The notes beneath the pieces are model-generated. The model searched no databases. It saw only the letters and a list, made by a program, of their open reading frames with translations, and was not told the DNA's origin. DNA of 64,000 nucleotides from Streptomyces sp. WAC 01529 (GTDB lineage Bacteria > Actinomycetota > Actinomycetes > Streptomycetales > Streptomycetaceae): contig NZ_CP029617.1 of the NCBI RefSeq assembly GCF_003945545.1, positions 5,193,001-5,257,000 of the forward strand, given 5' to 3'. The translations under genes and the position numbers were made by a program. Below are positions 43,355 through 52,816 of this stretch, piece after piece. The stretch's first letter is position 1, and the number at the start of each line of letters is the position of its first letter.

Positions 43355-44758
43355 CTAGGACACCCGCCGCGCCCCCTGAACAACAAGAACCACCAACCCC
43401 ACCCCCAACCAAACCGCCCCCACGACCTGCGCCGAGCCCGACGCCTCCCAAATAACGGCCACCACGATCAACGCCCCCAGCACAGGGATCAGCAGATGCC
43501 GCCACCAACTGAACCCGTCACCCCGGCGCCCGCGCCCAGGCCGCACCACGAACCACCCCACCACGCTCGCGTGCAGCAACAGGAAGGCCGTAAGCGCCCC
43601 GATGTCCACCACGGACACCAGGTGGTCCATCCCGTCGTCCCGCCGAGCCGCCCACACCGCCGCCACCAGCGTCACCACGGCCGCACACAGCAGCGCCACC
43701 CGAGGCGTCCCGGAGTCCGTCCGGGAGAGCACCTTCGGCAGCCGCCGGTCCCGCGCCATCGCGAAGAGCAGTCGTCCCGCCGCGGCCTGCCCCGCCAGCG
43801 CGGCGAACGCCGCGCCGATCGCCTTGCTGACGGCCACCAGATCGTGCAGCCACGCCCCGGCCGCCGAGTCCACGGAATCGTAGAAAGCGGTCCCCTGCTT
43901 CCCCGGCTCCGCGGCCAGCTCGGCGGAGGACAGCGGCTCAAGGAGGGCCACCAGATACGTCTGGGCGACGAACAGCACACCCGCGAGCGCCAGACAGAAC
44001 AGCACCGCCCGCGCGACCTTCGCCGAGCCGCCCGTCACCTCCTCCGCGAAGGAGGCGATCGCGTCGAAGCCCAGATAGGACAGGACGGCGATCGACACCG
44101 CCCCCACCACCGCCGAGAGGGCGAACGCGCCCTGCGAGCCGTCGCCCGTCAGCGGCGACAGCCAGTCCCGCCGCGCCCCGTCCTGGACGAGGACGACCAC
44201 CGCCGCGACGATGAAGACGATCAGGACCACGACCTCCATGGCGAGCACCGCGAAGCCGACCCGCGCCGCCGCCCGCACCCCCCAGAGGTTCAGCGCGGTC
44301 GTGATGAGCACCGCGATCGCCGTCCACACCCACCGGGACACCGAGGGGACGAGCGCGTTCATGGCGATACCGGAGAAGAGATAGGCGACCGCCGGGATGA
44401 GCAGGTAATCGAGCATCGCCATCCACCCGGCGATGAACCCGGGGCCCTTTCCGAGCCCCGCGCGCGCGTAGGCGAAGACGGACCCCGCCTGGGGCACCAC
44501 CCGCACCATCTGCGCGTAGCTGAAAGCGGTGAATGCCATCGCGACCGTGGCGATCAGATAGACGAGGGCGACGGCGCCGTGCGACTTCGCGTCGAGCGTG
44601 CCGAAGACGCCGACCGGCGCCATGGGGGCGATGAAGAGCAGACCGTAGACGACGAGGTCCCGGAAGCCGAGACTGCGCCGCAGCCCTGTGCCGTCGGCGG
44701 TCTCGGCGGCCTCGGTGCCTCCGGAGGGGGCTCCCGTACTGGCGGACTGTCCGGACAT
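43355..44758 (-). CDS. APC-family amino acid permease
   Basis: 467 residues from MSGQSASTGAPSGG (ATG at 44758, with GGAGG 5 bp upstream). A polar N-terminus precedes twelve hydrophobic segments. TM1 has the unwound-helix motif LLFIAPMAPVGVFGTLDAKS of the amino acid-polyamine-organocation family, followed by FAYARAGLGKGPGFIAGWMAMLDYLLIPAVAYLFSG. The substrate, probably an amino acid or amine, cannot be assigned. It is transcribed toward xseA and divergent from ispH. Confidence 0.9.
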   Translation of the reverse strand: MSGQSASTGAPSGGTEAAETADGTGLRRSLGFRDLVVYGLLFIAPMAPVGVFGTLDAKSHGAVALVYLIATVAMAFTAFSYAQMVRVVPQAGSVFAYARAGLGKGPGFIAGWMAMLDYLLIPAVAYLFSGIAMNALVPSVSRWVWTAIAVLITTALNLWGVRAAARVGFAVLAMEVVVLIVFIVAAVVVLVQDGARRDWLSPLTGDGSQGAFALSAVVGAVSIAVLSYLGFDAIASFAEEVTGGSAKVARAVLFCLALAGVLFVAQTYLVALLEPLSSAELAAEPGKQGTAFYDSVDSAAGAWLHDLVAVSKAIGAAFAALAGQAAAGRLLFAMARDRRLPKVLSRTDSGTPRVALLCAAVVTLVAAVWAARRDDGMDHLVSVVDIGALTAFLLLHASVVGWFVVRPGRGRRGDGFSWWRHLLIPVLGALIVVAVIWEASGSAQVVGAVWLGVGLVVLVVQGARRVS

Positions 44759-44835
44759 CGTGCCTCCGTAGATCAACGCAGGGCCTCCAGTCTCCCCAAC
44801 GCGCCGATCTTTGACGCGCTGGACGCGGCCTTACG

Positions 44836-45828
44836 ATGGGGGGCATGACTGCAACGCCTGGCTCCCGCCGTGTCCTGCTCGCCGCTCCCCGTGGCTACTG
44901 CGCGGGCGTGGACCGTGCCGTGATCGCCGTCGAGAAGGCCCTGGAGCAGTACGGGGCCCCTATCTACGTACGCCACGAGATCGTCCACAACAAGTACGTG
45001 GTGCAGACGCTGGAGAAGAAGGGCGCCATCTTCGTCGACCAGACGGCGGAGGTCCCCGAGGGCTCCATCGTCATGTTCTCCGCGCACGGCGTGGCCCCGA
45101 CCGTCCACGCGGAGGCCGCCGAGCGCAAGCTCGCGACGATCGACGCGACGTGCCCGCTGGTCACCAAGGTCCACAAGGAAGCGGTGCGGTTCGCCAAGGA
45201 GGACTACGACATCCTCCTGATCGGCCACGAGGGCCACGAGGAAGTCATCGGTACGTCCGGCGAGGCGCCCGACCACATCACGCTGGTCGACGGCCCCGAG
45301 GATGTGGCGAACGTCGAGGTCCGCGACCCCGACAAGGTCGTATGGCTCTCCCAGACCACGCTGTCCGTCGACGAGACGATGGAGACGGTCGACGCCCTGA
45401 AGGGCAAGTTCCCGAACCTGCTCTCGCCGCCGAGCGACGACATCTGCTACGCCACGCAGAACCGCCAGACCGCGGTGAAGAAGCTCGCCGAGGACGCCGA
45501 GCTGGTCATCGTCGTCGGCTCCAAGAACTCCTCGAACTCCATCCGCATGGTCGAGGTCGCCCTGGACGCGGGCGCCGCCGCCTCGTACCTCGTGGACAAC
45601 GCCGACGAGATCGACGAGTCCTGGCTGGACGGCGTCACCACGGTCGGCCTGACCTCGGGCGCTTCCGTGCCGGACATCCTGGTGGACGGCGTCATCGAAT
45701 GGCTCGCCGAGCGGGGCTACGGCGACGTGGAGACGGTGAAGACCGCCGAGGAGTCGATCACCTTCTCGCTCCCCAAGGAGCTGCGCAGGGACCTGCGCGC
45801 GGAGGCGGCGGAGCTGTCACAGCGGTGA
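44836..45828 (+). CDS. ispH: 4-hydroxy-3-methylbut-2-enyl diphosphate reductase IspH
   Basis: 330 residues (ATG 44836; ATG 44845 is an equally plausible start). The three cluster cysteines appear in APRGYCAGVDRA, DATCPLVTKVHKE and DDICYATQNRQ. The substrate-binding His/Thr/Asn positions are kept (HEIVHN, HGVAPTVH, GSKNSSNSIRMVEVA). It is the last enzyme of the non-mevalonate pathway, making isopentenyl and dimethylallyl diphosphates in the cytosol. Its product feeds the UppS type of enzyme elsewhere in this window. The final codons and stop are duplicated downstream. Confidence 0.96.
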   Translation: MGGMTATPGSRRVLLAAPRGYCAGVDRAVIAVEKALEQYGAPIYVRHEIVHNKYVVQTLEKKGAIFVDQTAEVPEGSIVMFSAHGVAPTVHAEAAERKLATIDATCPLVTKVHKEAVRFAKEDYDILLIGHEGHEEVIGTSGEAPDHITLVDGPEDVANVEVRDPDKVVWLSQTTLSVDETMETVDALKGKFPNLLSPPSDDICYATQNRQTAVKKLAEDAELVIVVGSKNSSNSIRMVEVALDAGAAASYLVDNADEIDESWLDGVTTVGLTSGASVPDILVDGVIEWLAERGYGDVETVKTAEESITFSLPKELRRDLRAEAAELSQR

Positions 45829-45888
45829 CCGGGCCGACCGAGCTGTCATAGCGGTGACCGGGCCGACCGAGCTGTCACAGCGCTGACC
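45811..45888 (+). repeat. 29-bp tandem repeat starting inside the ispH end
   Basis: GAGCTGTCACAGCGGTGACC plus GGGCCGACC forms a 29-bp unit: copy 1 at 45811-45839 (includes the last ispH codons and TGA), copy 2 at 45840-45868 (one C-to-T change) and a partial copy 3 at 45869-45888. The region lies between ispH and ppgK. Confidence 0.9.
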
Positions 45889-45908
45889 CTCCCCGTAACG
45901 TGGGGGCC

Positions 45909-46652
45909 ATGCAGATCTTCGGAGTGGACATCGGCGGATCCGGGATCAAGGGCGCTCCCGTTGACCTGGACCGTGGAGACCTGGCGAAAGAGCGGCACAA
46001 GGTCCTGACCCCGCATCCGGCGACGCCGGAAGCGGTGGTCGAGGGCGTGCGGGAGGTCGTGGAGCACTTCGGCTGGACGGGGCCCGTCGGCGCCACGTTC
46101 CCCGGAGTGATCACCGACGGCACCGCCCGCACGGCCGCCAACGTCGACAAGAGCTGGATCGGTACGGACATCCGCAAGCTGGTCTCCGACCGCCTTGGCG
46201 GCACCCCCGTGACCGTCCTGAACGACGCGGACGCGGCGGGCGTCGCGGAGATGCACTTCGGCGCGGGCAAGGGGCGTACGGGCACGGTCCTGATGCTCAC
46301 CCTCGGCACGGGCATCGGCAGCGCCCTGTTCACCGGCGGCCGCCTGGTGCCCAACACCGAGCTGGGCCATCTGGAGCTGCACGGCCACGACGCGGAGAAG
46401 AAGGCCTCCTCCAAGGCGCGCGAGGACGAGGACCTGACCTGGGAGCACTGGGCGCGGCGCGTGCAGAAGTACCTCGCGCACGTGGAGATGCTGTTCTCGC
46501 CGGAGCTGTTCATCATCGGCGGCGGGGTGAGCCGCAAGGCGCACAAGTTCCTGCCGCTGATCGAGGGCATCTCGGCGGAGATCGTCCCGGCGCAGCTGCA
46601 GAACAACGCGGGCATCGTGGGCGCGGCGATGGCGGCGGACGGCAGGGCGTAG
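45909..46652 (+). CDS. ppgK: Polyphosphate glucokinase (ROK family)
   Basis: 247 residues from ATG 45909 (an in-frame GTG at 45900 is possible). Phosphate-binding loops FGVDIGGSGIKGAPVD and LMLTLGTGIGSALFTGG, catalytic Asp in VLNDADAAGVAE and the ROK His/Glu in NTELGHLELHG are present; ROK zinc cysteines are absent, as normal for PpgK. It phosphorylates glucose with polyphosphate (and usually ATP) in the cytosol. It lies 80 bp downstream of ispH after a tandem repeat, with no evident operon link. Confidence 0.93.
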   Translation: MQIFGVDIGGSGIKGAPVDLDRGDLAKERHKVLTPHPATPEAVVEGVREVVEHFGWTGPVGATFPGVITDGTARTAANVDKSWIGTDIRKLVSDRLGGTPVTVLNDADAAGVAEMHFGAGKGRTGTVLMLTLGTGIGSALFTGGRLVPNTELGHLELHGHDAEKKASSKAREDEDLTWEHWARRVQKYLAHVEMLFSPELFIIGGGVSRKAHKFLPLIEGISAEIVPAQLQNNAGIVGAAMAADGRA

Positions 46653-46678
46653 TCCTGACCGGTGGCGAGCCGGTCGGA

Positions 46679-47314
46679 TCAGGCGGCGGGGACGCGTTTC
46701 CCGCCGCCCGGCTGACGGGGCTGCGCGGGGCGCGGCTGCCTGCGCCGCTGGGCCATGAGCCGCACCTTGCGGACGGTCACGATCACTCCGGCGACGAGCG
46801 TGCCTCCGTAGAGCCATCCCGCGTGCAGCGCCAGCGACGTGACGAGCCCCATGACCTGGCCGCCGAACCCGCCGGTGCCGCCGGAGATCGGCAGGATCCC
46901 GGCGGCGAAGGAGATCGGCACGGCCACCGGCGCGGTGACCAGGTCTGCCGGGCGCACCCACAGCGCGGTGAGCGCGGCGACGGGCACGAAGAGTACGCCG
47001 TACGCGACGAGGGAACTGCCGAACAGCAGCCGCAGCAGACAGGCGAACAGGAACATCACGGCCGCGCAGAACAGGCCGCTGCCGAGCCCCGTCAGACGCG
47101 GGTTCGGCATCTGCCGCAGCCTGCGGTACAGCGGGGAGCGGCGCAGCGCCCGCACGAACGGCGGGACGGGCCGGCGCGGACGGGCCGCGGCCCGGTACAC
47201 GGTGCCGGACCCGGCCGCCCTGCCCTGCGGGGGCAGCGGCGCGGTCCGGCGGGGCCAGGCTCCCGCGGCGGCCTTCGGCTCGGACTGAGAGGGACGCGTC
47301 CTGTGTTGCTCCAC
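46679..47314 (-). CDS. DUF6542-type membrane protein
   Basis: 211 residues. A Pro/Arg-rich cytosolic N-terminus (1-70) is followed by four hydrophobic segments (about 75-100, 103-122, 130-155 and 160-185) and an Arg/Pro-rich tail with RPAQPRQPGGGKRVPAA. PNPRLTGLGSGLFCAAVMFLFACLLRLLFG and the VYGVLFVPVAAL-like helices match the small actinobacterial membrane family annotated DUF6542. No function is known. It is convergent with ppgK and divergent from ychF. Confidence 0.75.
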   Translation of the reverse strand: MEQHRTRPSQSEPKAAAGAWPRRTAPLPPQGRAAGSGTVYRAAARPRRPVPPFVRALRRSPLYRRLRQMPNPRLTGLGSGLFCAAVMFLFACLLRLLFGSSLVAYGVLFVPVAALTALWVRPADLVTAPVAVPISFAAGILPISGGTGGFGGQVMGLVTSLALHAGWLYGGTLVAGVIVTVRKVRLMAQRRRQPRPAQPRQPGGGKRVPAA

Positions 47315-47539
47315 TGGACCAACCTAGGTCGGCCCCCGCGCGGAATCAGGCGCGGGACACGCCCTTTGGGTGACCTTGGCCATGCGTTCGACAGGGAGAC
47401 GGCCGGGCGGACAGCCGTCCGGAAGGGCAGTCGGCGGTACGCCGTAGACTGGTGGATCGGCCCACGTACGAAGCGCACGCACGAAGCGCCGGTACGAGGG
47501 GACCGCCCCACCCAGCCCTGACGTACGGGAAGTCGCAAC

Positions 47540-48628
<1,089 letters not shown>

Positions 48629-48672
48629 TTGAACTTTCAATCAAAATTCCTCGCTCTGTGAGGGTGCAGGTC

Positions 48673-48705
48673 AAGGGGGCCCGTCAATCCAAGACGGGCC
48701 CCTTT
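48673..48705 (+). terminator. Terminator after ychF (island-supplied)
   Basis: A GC stem (about 48675-48685 with 48693-48703) and TTTT, 45 bp past the stop. Because it lies inside the left att junction, it belongs to the island and replaces the original ychF terminator now at 62863-62890. Confidence 0.7.
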
Positions 48706-49178
48706 TGCGGCTCCAACGAAGGTCGGACGGTGCATTGGGCTGGACGCTGTCCCGGAGGCTGTCCCGTGCTGACATTGCGCTGTGCAGGATTGTGGGCCTA
48801 GGCCGCGGTTGGTGCAGGCGGACGCTGGGGGCATAAGTAGCGCGGGACATGGCGAGGTGCACCTCCGCGGGACAACGGTTGCTTTGCTCAGCTGGCACGA
48901 ACAGGGGCTGACCTTCGCACCTTGATGTCTGTTGCAGGCGTCGAGTCCAACTCGTTGCGCGTGACACGAGCTAGACCCTTGAGCGCCGCGGACTGACGGC
49001 ATCCTGCGAGAGAACCCGGCGCTATCGTTGGGGCACCTAGCTTGGGCGTTGCCTCTAGTGGCAACGCCGTCGCGCACAGACATACGAGGGATGGGCGCCG
49101 AAGAATGGACAGGTCGCACGTACAGCTCACCGCGGGATCGCGGTCAGACTCTGGGCTTGGCGCCGGCAAGGGGGTGGC
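48706..49178 (+). other. Untranslated leader before hsdM
   Basis: 473 bp with no convincing gene. A perfect inverted repeat GGCGTTGCC-TCTAGT-GGCAACGCC (49045-49068) lies 110 bp before hsdM and may be an operator or hairpin. No controller-protein gene is present. Confidence 0.45.
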
Positions 49179-51617
49179 GTGCTAGTGGCTCTCAAGAAGT
49201 CGGACCTGTACAGCTCGCTGTGGCGGAGTTGCGACGAGTTGCGTGGCGGCATGGATGCCAGCCAGTACAAGGACTACATCCTGACGCTGCTGTTCGTGAA
49301 GTATGTGACGGACAAGGCGAAGTCCGATCCAAACTCCCTGATCGACGTCCCCGTCGGCGGATCCTTCGATGACATGGTCGCACTTAAGGGCGACAAGGAG
49401 ATCGGCGACAAGATCAACAAGATCATCGGGCAGCTCGCCGAGGCCAACGGACTCGAGAAAGTCATCGACCTTGCCGACTTCAATGATGAGGAGAAGCTCG
49501 GCAAGGGCAAGGAGATGCAGGATCGCCTCTCCAAGCTGGTGATGATCTTCGCTGACCTCGACTTCCGGGGTAGCCGCGCTGAGGGCGACGACCTGCTTGG
49601 TGATGCTTACGAGTACCTAATGCGGCACTTCGCAACGGAGTCGGGCAAGTCGAAGGGGCAGTTCTACACTCCGGCCGAGGTCTCTCGGGTACTCGCCAAG
49701 GTCGTTGGCATCGGAGCGGGCACCCGGCAGGACCACACGGTCTACGACCCGACATGTGGGTCGGGCTCGTTGCTCCTCAAGGTAGCTGACGAGGCCCCAC
49801 GTGGCCTTACCATCTACGGTCAGGAAAAGGACAACGCCACCTGGGCGCTAGCCCAGATGAACATGATCCTGCACGGCTACGAGGACCGTGACATTCGCAA
49901 GGGTGACACGATTACCAGCCCAGAGTTCACCCAGGGCGCACGGCTACAGACCTTCGACTTCGCCGTCGCCAACCCGCCGTTCTCGATCAAGTCGTGGAGC
50001 AACGGCCTGGAGAACGAATACGGTCGCTTCGAATTCGGCCGGCCACCGGAGAAGAACGGCGACTACGCCTTCCTGCTCCACATCCTCAAGTCCCTCAAGA
50101 GCAACGGCAAGGCCGCAGTCATCTTGCCGCACGGTGTGCTGTTCCGCGGTCATGCCGAGGCCAACCTTCGTAAGGAACTGCTGCGCCGTGGCTACATCAA
50201 GGGCATCATCGGCTTGCCCGCAAACCTCTTCTACGGCACAGGCATTCCGGCCTGCATCATCGTCCTCGACAAGGAGAACGCCCAGGCACGAACGGGCGTC
50301 TTCATGATCGACGCTTCCAAGGGTTTCACGAAGGACGGCAACAAAAATCGTCTCCGGAGCCAAGACATCCACAAGATCGTTGACGTCTTCAACAAGCAGA
50401 CCGAGATCGATCGCTACTCGCGCATGGTGCCGCTCCACGAGATCGCCGACCCGAAGAACGACTACAACCTCAACATCCCGCGATACATCGACTCCTCCGA
50501 GCCGGAGGACATCCAGGACCTTCACGCTCACCTTCACGGCGGGATCCCGGACCGTGACCTGGACGCACTCAACGGGTACTGGGAGGCGTTCCCGAGCCTG
50601 CGCTCCACGATCTTCAAGCCAAACCGTCGTGGCTACAGCGACCTCGCGGTCGGCGTAGCTGAGGTACAGCAGGCCATCCTGGACTCCGACGAGTTCCAGA
50701 AGTTCGCTAGGGACGTCCGCGGCCAGGTTGACGACTGGTTCGCCGCGCACCGGCTGGCCCTGCAAGCGCTCAACGCGGACACTGTCCCCAAGGATCTGAT
50801 TGTTCGCGTCGGCGACGATCTACTGGCCCGGTTCAAGAACATCCCTCTGCTCGACGAGTACGACGTCTACGAACAGCTCATGACTTATTGGCACGGCGTC
50901 ATGCACGACGACGTCTTCCTCGTCATGAACGACGGGTGGTGTGAAGCGGCGAAGCCCCGCAAGACCATCGAGGACAAGGAGCGCAAGCTCTCCGAGGCCC
51001 CGGACCTTGTCATTGGCTCGGGGCGCAGCGCCATCAAGTACAAGATGGATCTCATCCCGCCGACGTTTGTCGTCGCTCGCTACTTCGCGGACGAGCAGTC
51101 CAAAGTTGATGCGCTACACGCGGCCACTGAAGAGGCAAGCCGTGCTGTCGAGGAGTACATCGAGGAGCATGCCGCAGAGGACGGCCTGCTTGTCGAGGCG
51201 ATGGACGATGGCAAGATCTCTAAGGCTCTCGCTTCGACACGCCTCAAGGTGGCTCGGCATGAGGGAGCTGATGCGGAGGAGATCAAGGCTCTCCAGCGCC
51301 TGGTCAAGCTGTACAACGACGAAGCGGTGGCCAAGAAGACCGCCAAGGAAGTCCAGGCCGCCCTCGATCTCGCGACCCTCAAGAAGTACGGCGACCTCAC
51401 TGAGTCTGAGATCAAGCAGCTGGTACTCGACGACAAGTGGCATGCGACCGTTGCTAGCCGCGTGGCAGCAGAGGGCGAGTCGCTCACGCTCGCACTCGTC
51501 TCACGGATCCAGCAGCTCGGCGAGCGCTACGCCGAGACTGTCAGTGAGCTCAGCGCTGAACTGGAGAAGCTGGAAACCAAGGTGGCTGGTCACCTGGCAG
51601 ACATGGGGGTCCAATGA
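49179..51617 (+). CDS. hsdM: Type I restriction-modification methyltransferase HsdM
   Basis: 812 residues from GTG 49179 (GTG 49185 also possible; AAGGGGG upstream). The N-terminal HsdM helical domain (1-150) precedes the N6-adenine methyltransferase core with PTCGSGSLL (191-199, SAM motif I) and NPPF (265-268, catalytic motif IV). The protein is ~300 residues longer than classical HsdM; the extra C-terminus (about 560-812) is helical with coiled-coil character (AADGLLVEAMDDGKISKALAS..., TVSELSAELEKLETKVAG). It methylates the DNA target chosen by HsdS. ATGA overlap couples it to hsdS. Confidence 0.94.
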   Translation: MLVALKKSDLYSSLWRSCDELRGGMDASQYKDYILTLLFVKYVTDKAKSDPNSLIDVPVGGSFDDMVALKGDKEIGDKINKIIGQLAEANGLEKVIDLADFNDEEKLGKGKEMQDRLSKLVMIFADLDFRGSRAEGDDLLGDAYEYLMRHFATESGKSKGQFYTPAEVSRVLAKVVGIGAGTRQDHTVYDPTCGSGSLLLKVADEAPRGLTIYGQEKDNATWALAQMNMILHGYEDRDIRKGDTITSPEFTQGARLQTFDFAVANPPFSIKSWSNGLENEYGRFEFGRPPEKNGDYAFLLHILKSLKSNGKAAVILPHGVLFRGHAEANLRKELLRRGYIKGIIGLPANLFYGTGIPACIIVLDKENAQARTGVFMIDASKGFTKDGNKNRLRSQDIHKIVDVFNKQTEIDRYSRMVPLHEIADPKNDYNLNIPRYIDSSEPEDIQDLHAHLHGGIPDRDLDALNGYWEAFPSLRSTIFKPNRRGYSDLAVGVAEVQQAILDSDEFQKFARDVRGQVDDWFAAHRLALQALNADTVPKDLIVRVGDDLLARFKNIPLLDEYDVYEQLMTYWHGVMHDDVFLVMNDGWCEAAKPRKTIEDKERKLSEAPDLVIGSGRSAIKYKMDLIPPTFVVARYFADEQSKVDALHAATEEASRAVEEYIEEHAAEDGLLVEAMDDGKISKALASTRLKVARHEGADAEEIKALQRLVKLYNDEAVAKKTAKEVQAALDLATLKKYGDLTESEIKQLVLDDKWHATVASRVAAEGESLTLALVSRIQQLGERYAETVSELSAELEKLETKVAGHLADMGVQ

Positions 51618-52816
51618 GCACAACCGATATTGAGGGTTGGGTGACGTCTCGCCTCGGAGATATCGGTCAGTGCCTCATCGGACTGACCTACAGCCCTGGT
51701 GATGTTAAGCGGTCCGGAACGCTCGTATTGCGATCCTCAAACATCCAGAACGGTCGACTTGTTTTTCATGACAACGTTCATGTCGACAGCGTGATTCCAG
51801 ACAAGATTAGGGTCCGTGAAGGCGATATATTGATCTGCGCCCGAAATGGGAGTCGTCAACTCATTGGCAAGAGCGCGATGCTCGATCGCCGTGTCGTCGG
51901 GCAAACGTTTGGCGCCTTCATGGCTGTTTACCGGTCTTCATGCAACCGCTACCTTCGATACTTCTTCCAGTCTGGAGATTTTAAACGTCAGATTGACGAT
52001 CATCTTGGCGCAACTATCAATCAGATCACCAATGCGAGCTTGAGAAGTTTCATCGTCGCGCTGCCGAGCCCAGCTGAGCAGGAGGCAATCGTCTCTCGCT
52101 TGACCGACGTGGATCGCTACATCGCCGCGCTGGAGAGGATGATCACTAAAAAGCAGGCGATCAAGTATGGCGTAATGCAGCAGCTACTCACCGGTAGGAC
52201 TCGCCTCTCGGGGTTCAGTGCTCCATGGAATACTCGCCACCTCTTGGATCTTGTTTCACTCAAGTCTGGCCAGGTGGATCCGAGAAGACCCGAGTATCAG
52301 GCCCTCCCCTTGATTGCTCCCGATCACGTGGAGTCCGCGACAGGCCGCCTCCTAAAAGTTGAAACTGCCAGGGTGCAAGGGGCCATTAGTGGAAAGTATC
52401 TTGCGGCGTCGGGAGATGTTATTTATAGCAAAATTCGCCCCTATCTCCAAAAGGCTGTCCAGGTGAACGGCCCGGCACTGTGTAGCGCTGATATGTATCC
52501 GCTCACGCCGAAACCAGGTGTAGACGGGGCCTTCATTTTGCATACGCTACTGAGTGAGCGTTTCACGAACTTCGCCGTCAGCGTATCTGCGCGAAGCGGC
52601 ATCCCGAAAATCAATCGAACCGAGCTAGCAGAATTCACGCTACCAGCTCCTGATCTGTCGGAGCAGCAAGCGATTTCATCGGCCGTGAATCAGATGGATG
52701 AGCAGATTTTTGCTCTCGAGAAGCGGCTAGCTAAACAGAGGTCTGTCAAACAAGGCATGCTGCAAGAGCTTCTCACCGGCCGCACCCGCCTTCCCGTCAA
52801 GGAGAGCGCAGCATGA
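51614..52816 (+). CDS. hsdS: Type I restriction-modification specificity subunit HsdS
   Basis: 400 residues. Two target-recognition domains (about 5-150 and 200-345) are each followed by a conserved helix ending in a repeated motif: MQQLLTGRTRLSGF (about 187-200) and MLQELLTGRTRLPV (about 382-395). This is the usual pseudo-dimeric layout, so it should read a bipartite target. Codons are visibly AT-richer than in hsdM and hsdR (e.g. GATTTTAAACGTCAG), as expected for a rapidly exchanged specificity gene. It is coupled by ATGA at both ends. The recognition sequence cannot be predicted. Confidence 0.93.
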   Translation: MSTTDIEGWVTSRLGDIGQCLIGLTYSPGDVKRSGTLVLRSSNIQNGRLVFHDNVHVDSVIPDKIRVREGDILICARNGSRQLIGKSAMLDRRVVGQTFGAFMAVYRSSCNRYLRYFFQSGDFKRQIDDHLGATINQITNASLRSFIVALPSPAEQEAIVSRLTDVDRYIAALERMITKKQAIKYGVMQQLLTGRTRLSGFSAPWNTRHLLDLVSLKSGQVDPRRPEYQALPLIAPDHVESATGRLLKVETARVQGAISGKYLAASGDVIYSKIRPYLQKAVQVNGPALCSADMYPLTPKPGVDGAFILHTLLSERFTNFAVSVSARSGIPKINRTELAEFTLPAPDLSEQQAISSAVNQMDEQIFALEKRLAKQRSVKQGMLQELLTGRTRLPVKESAA

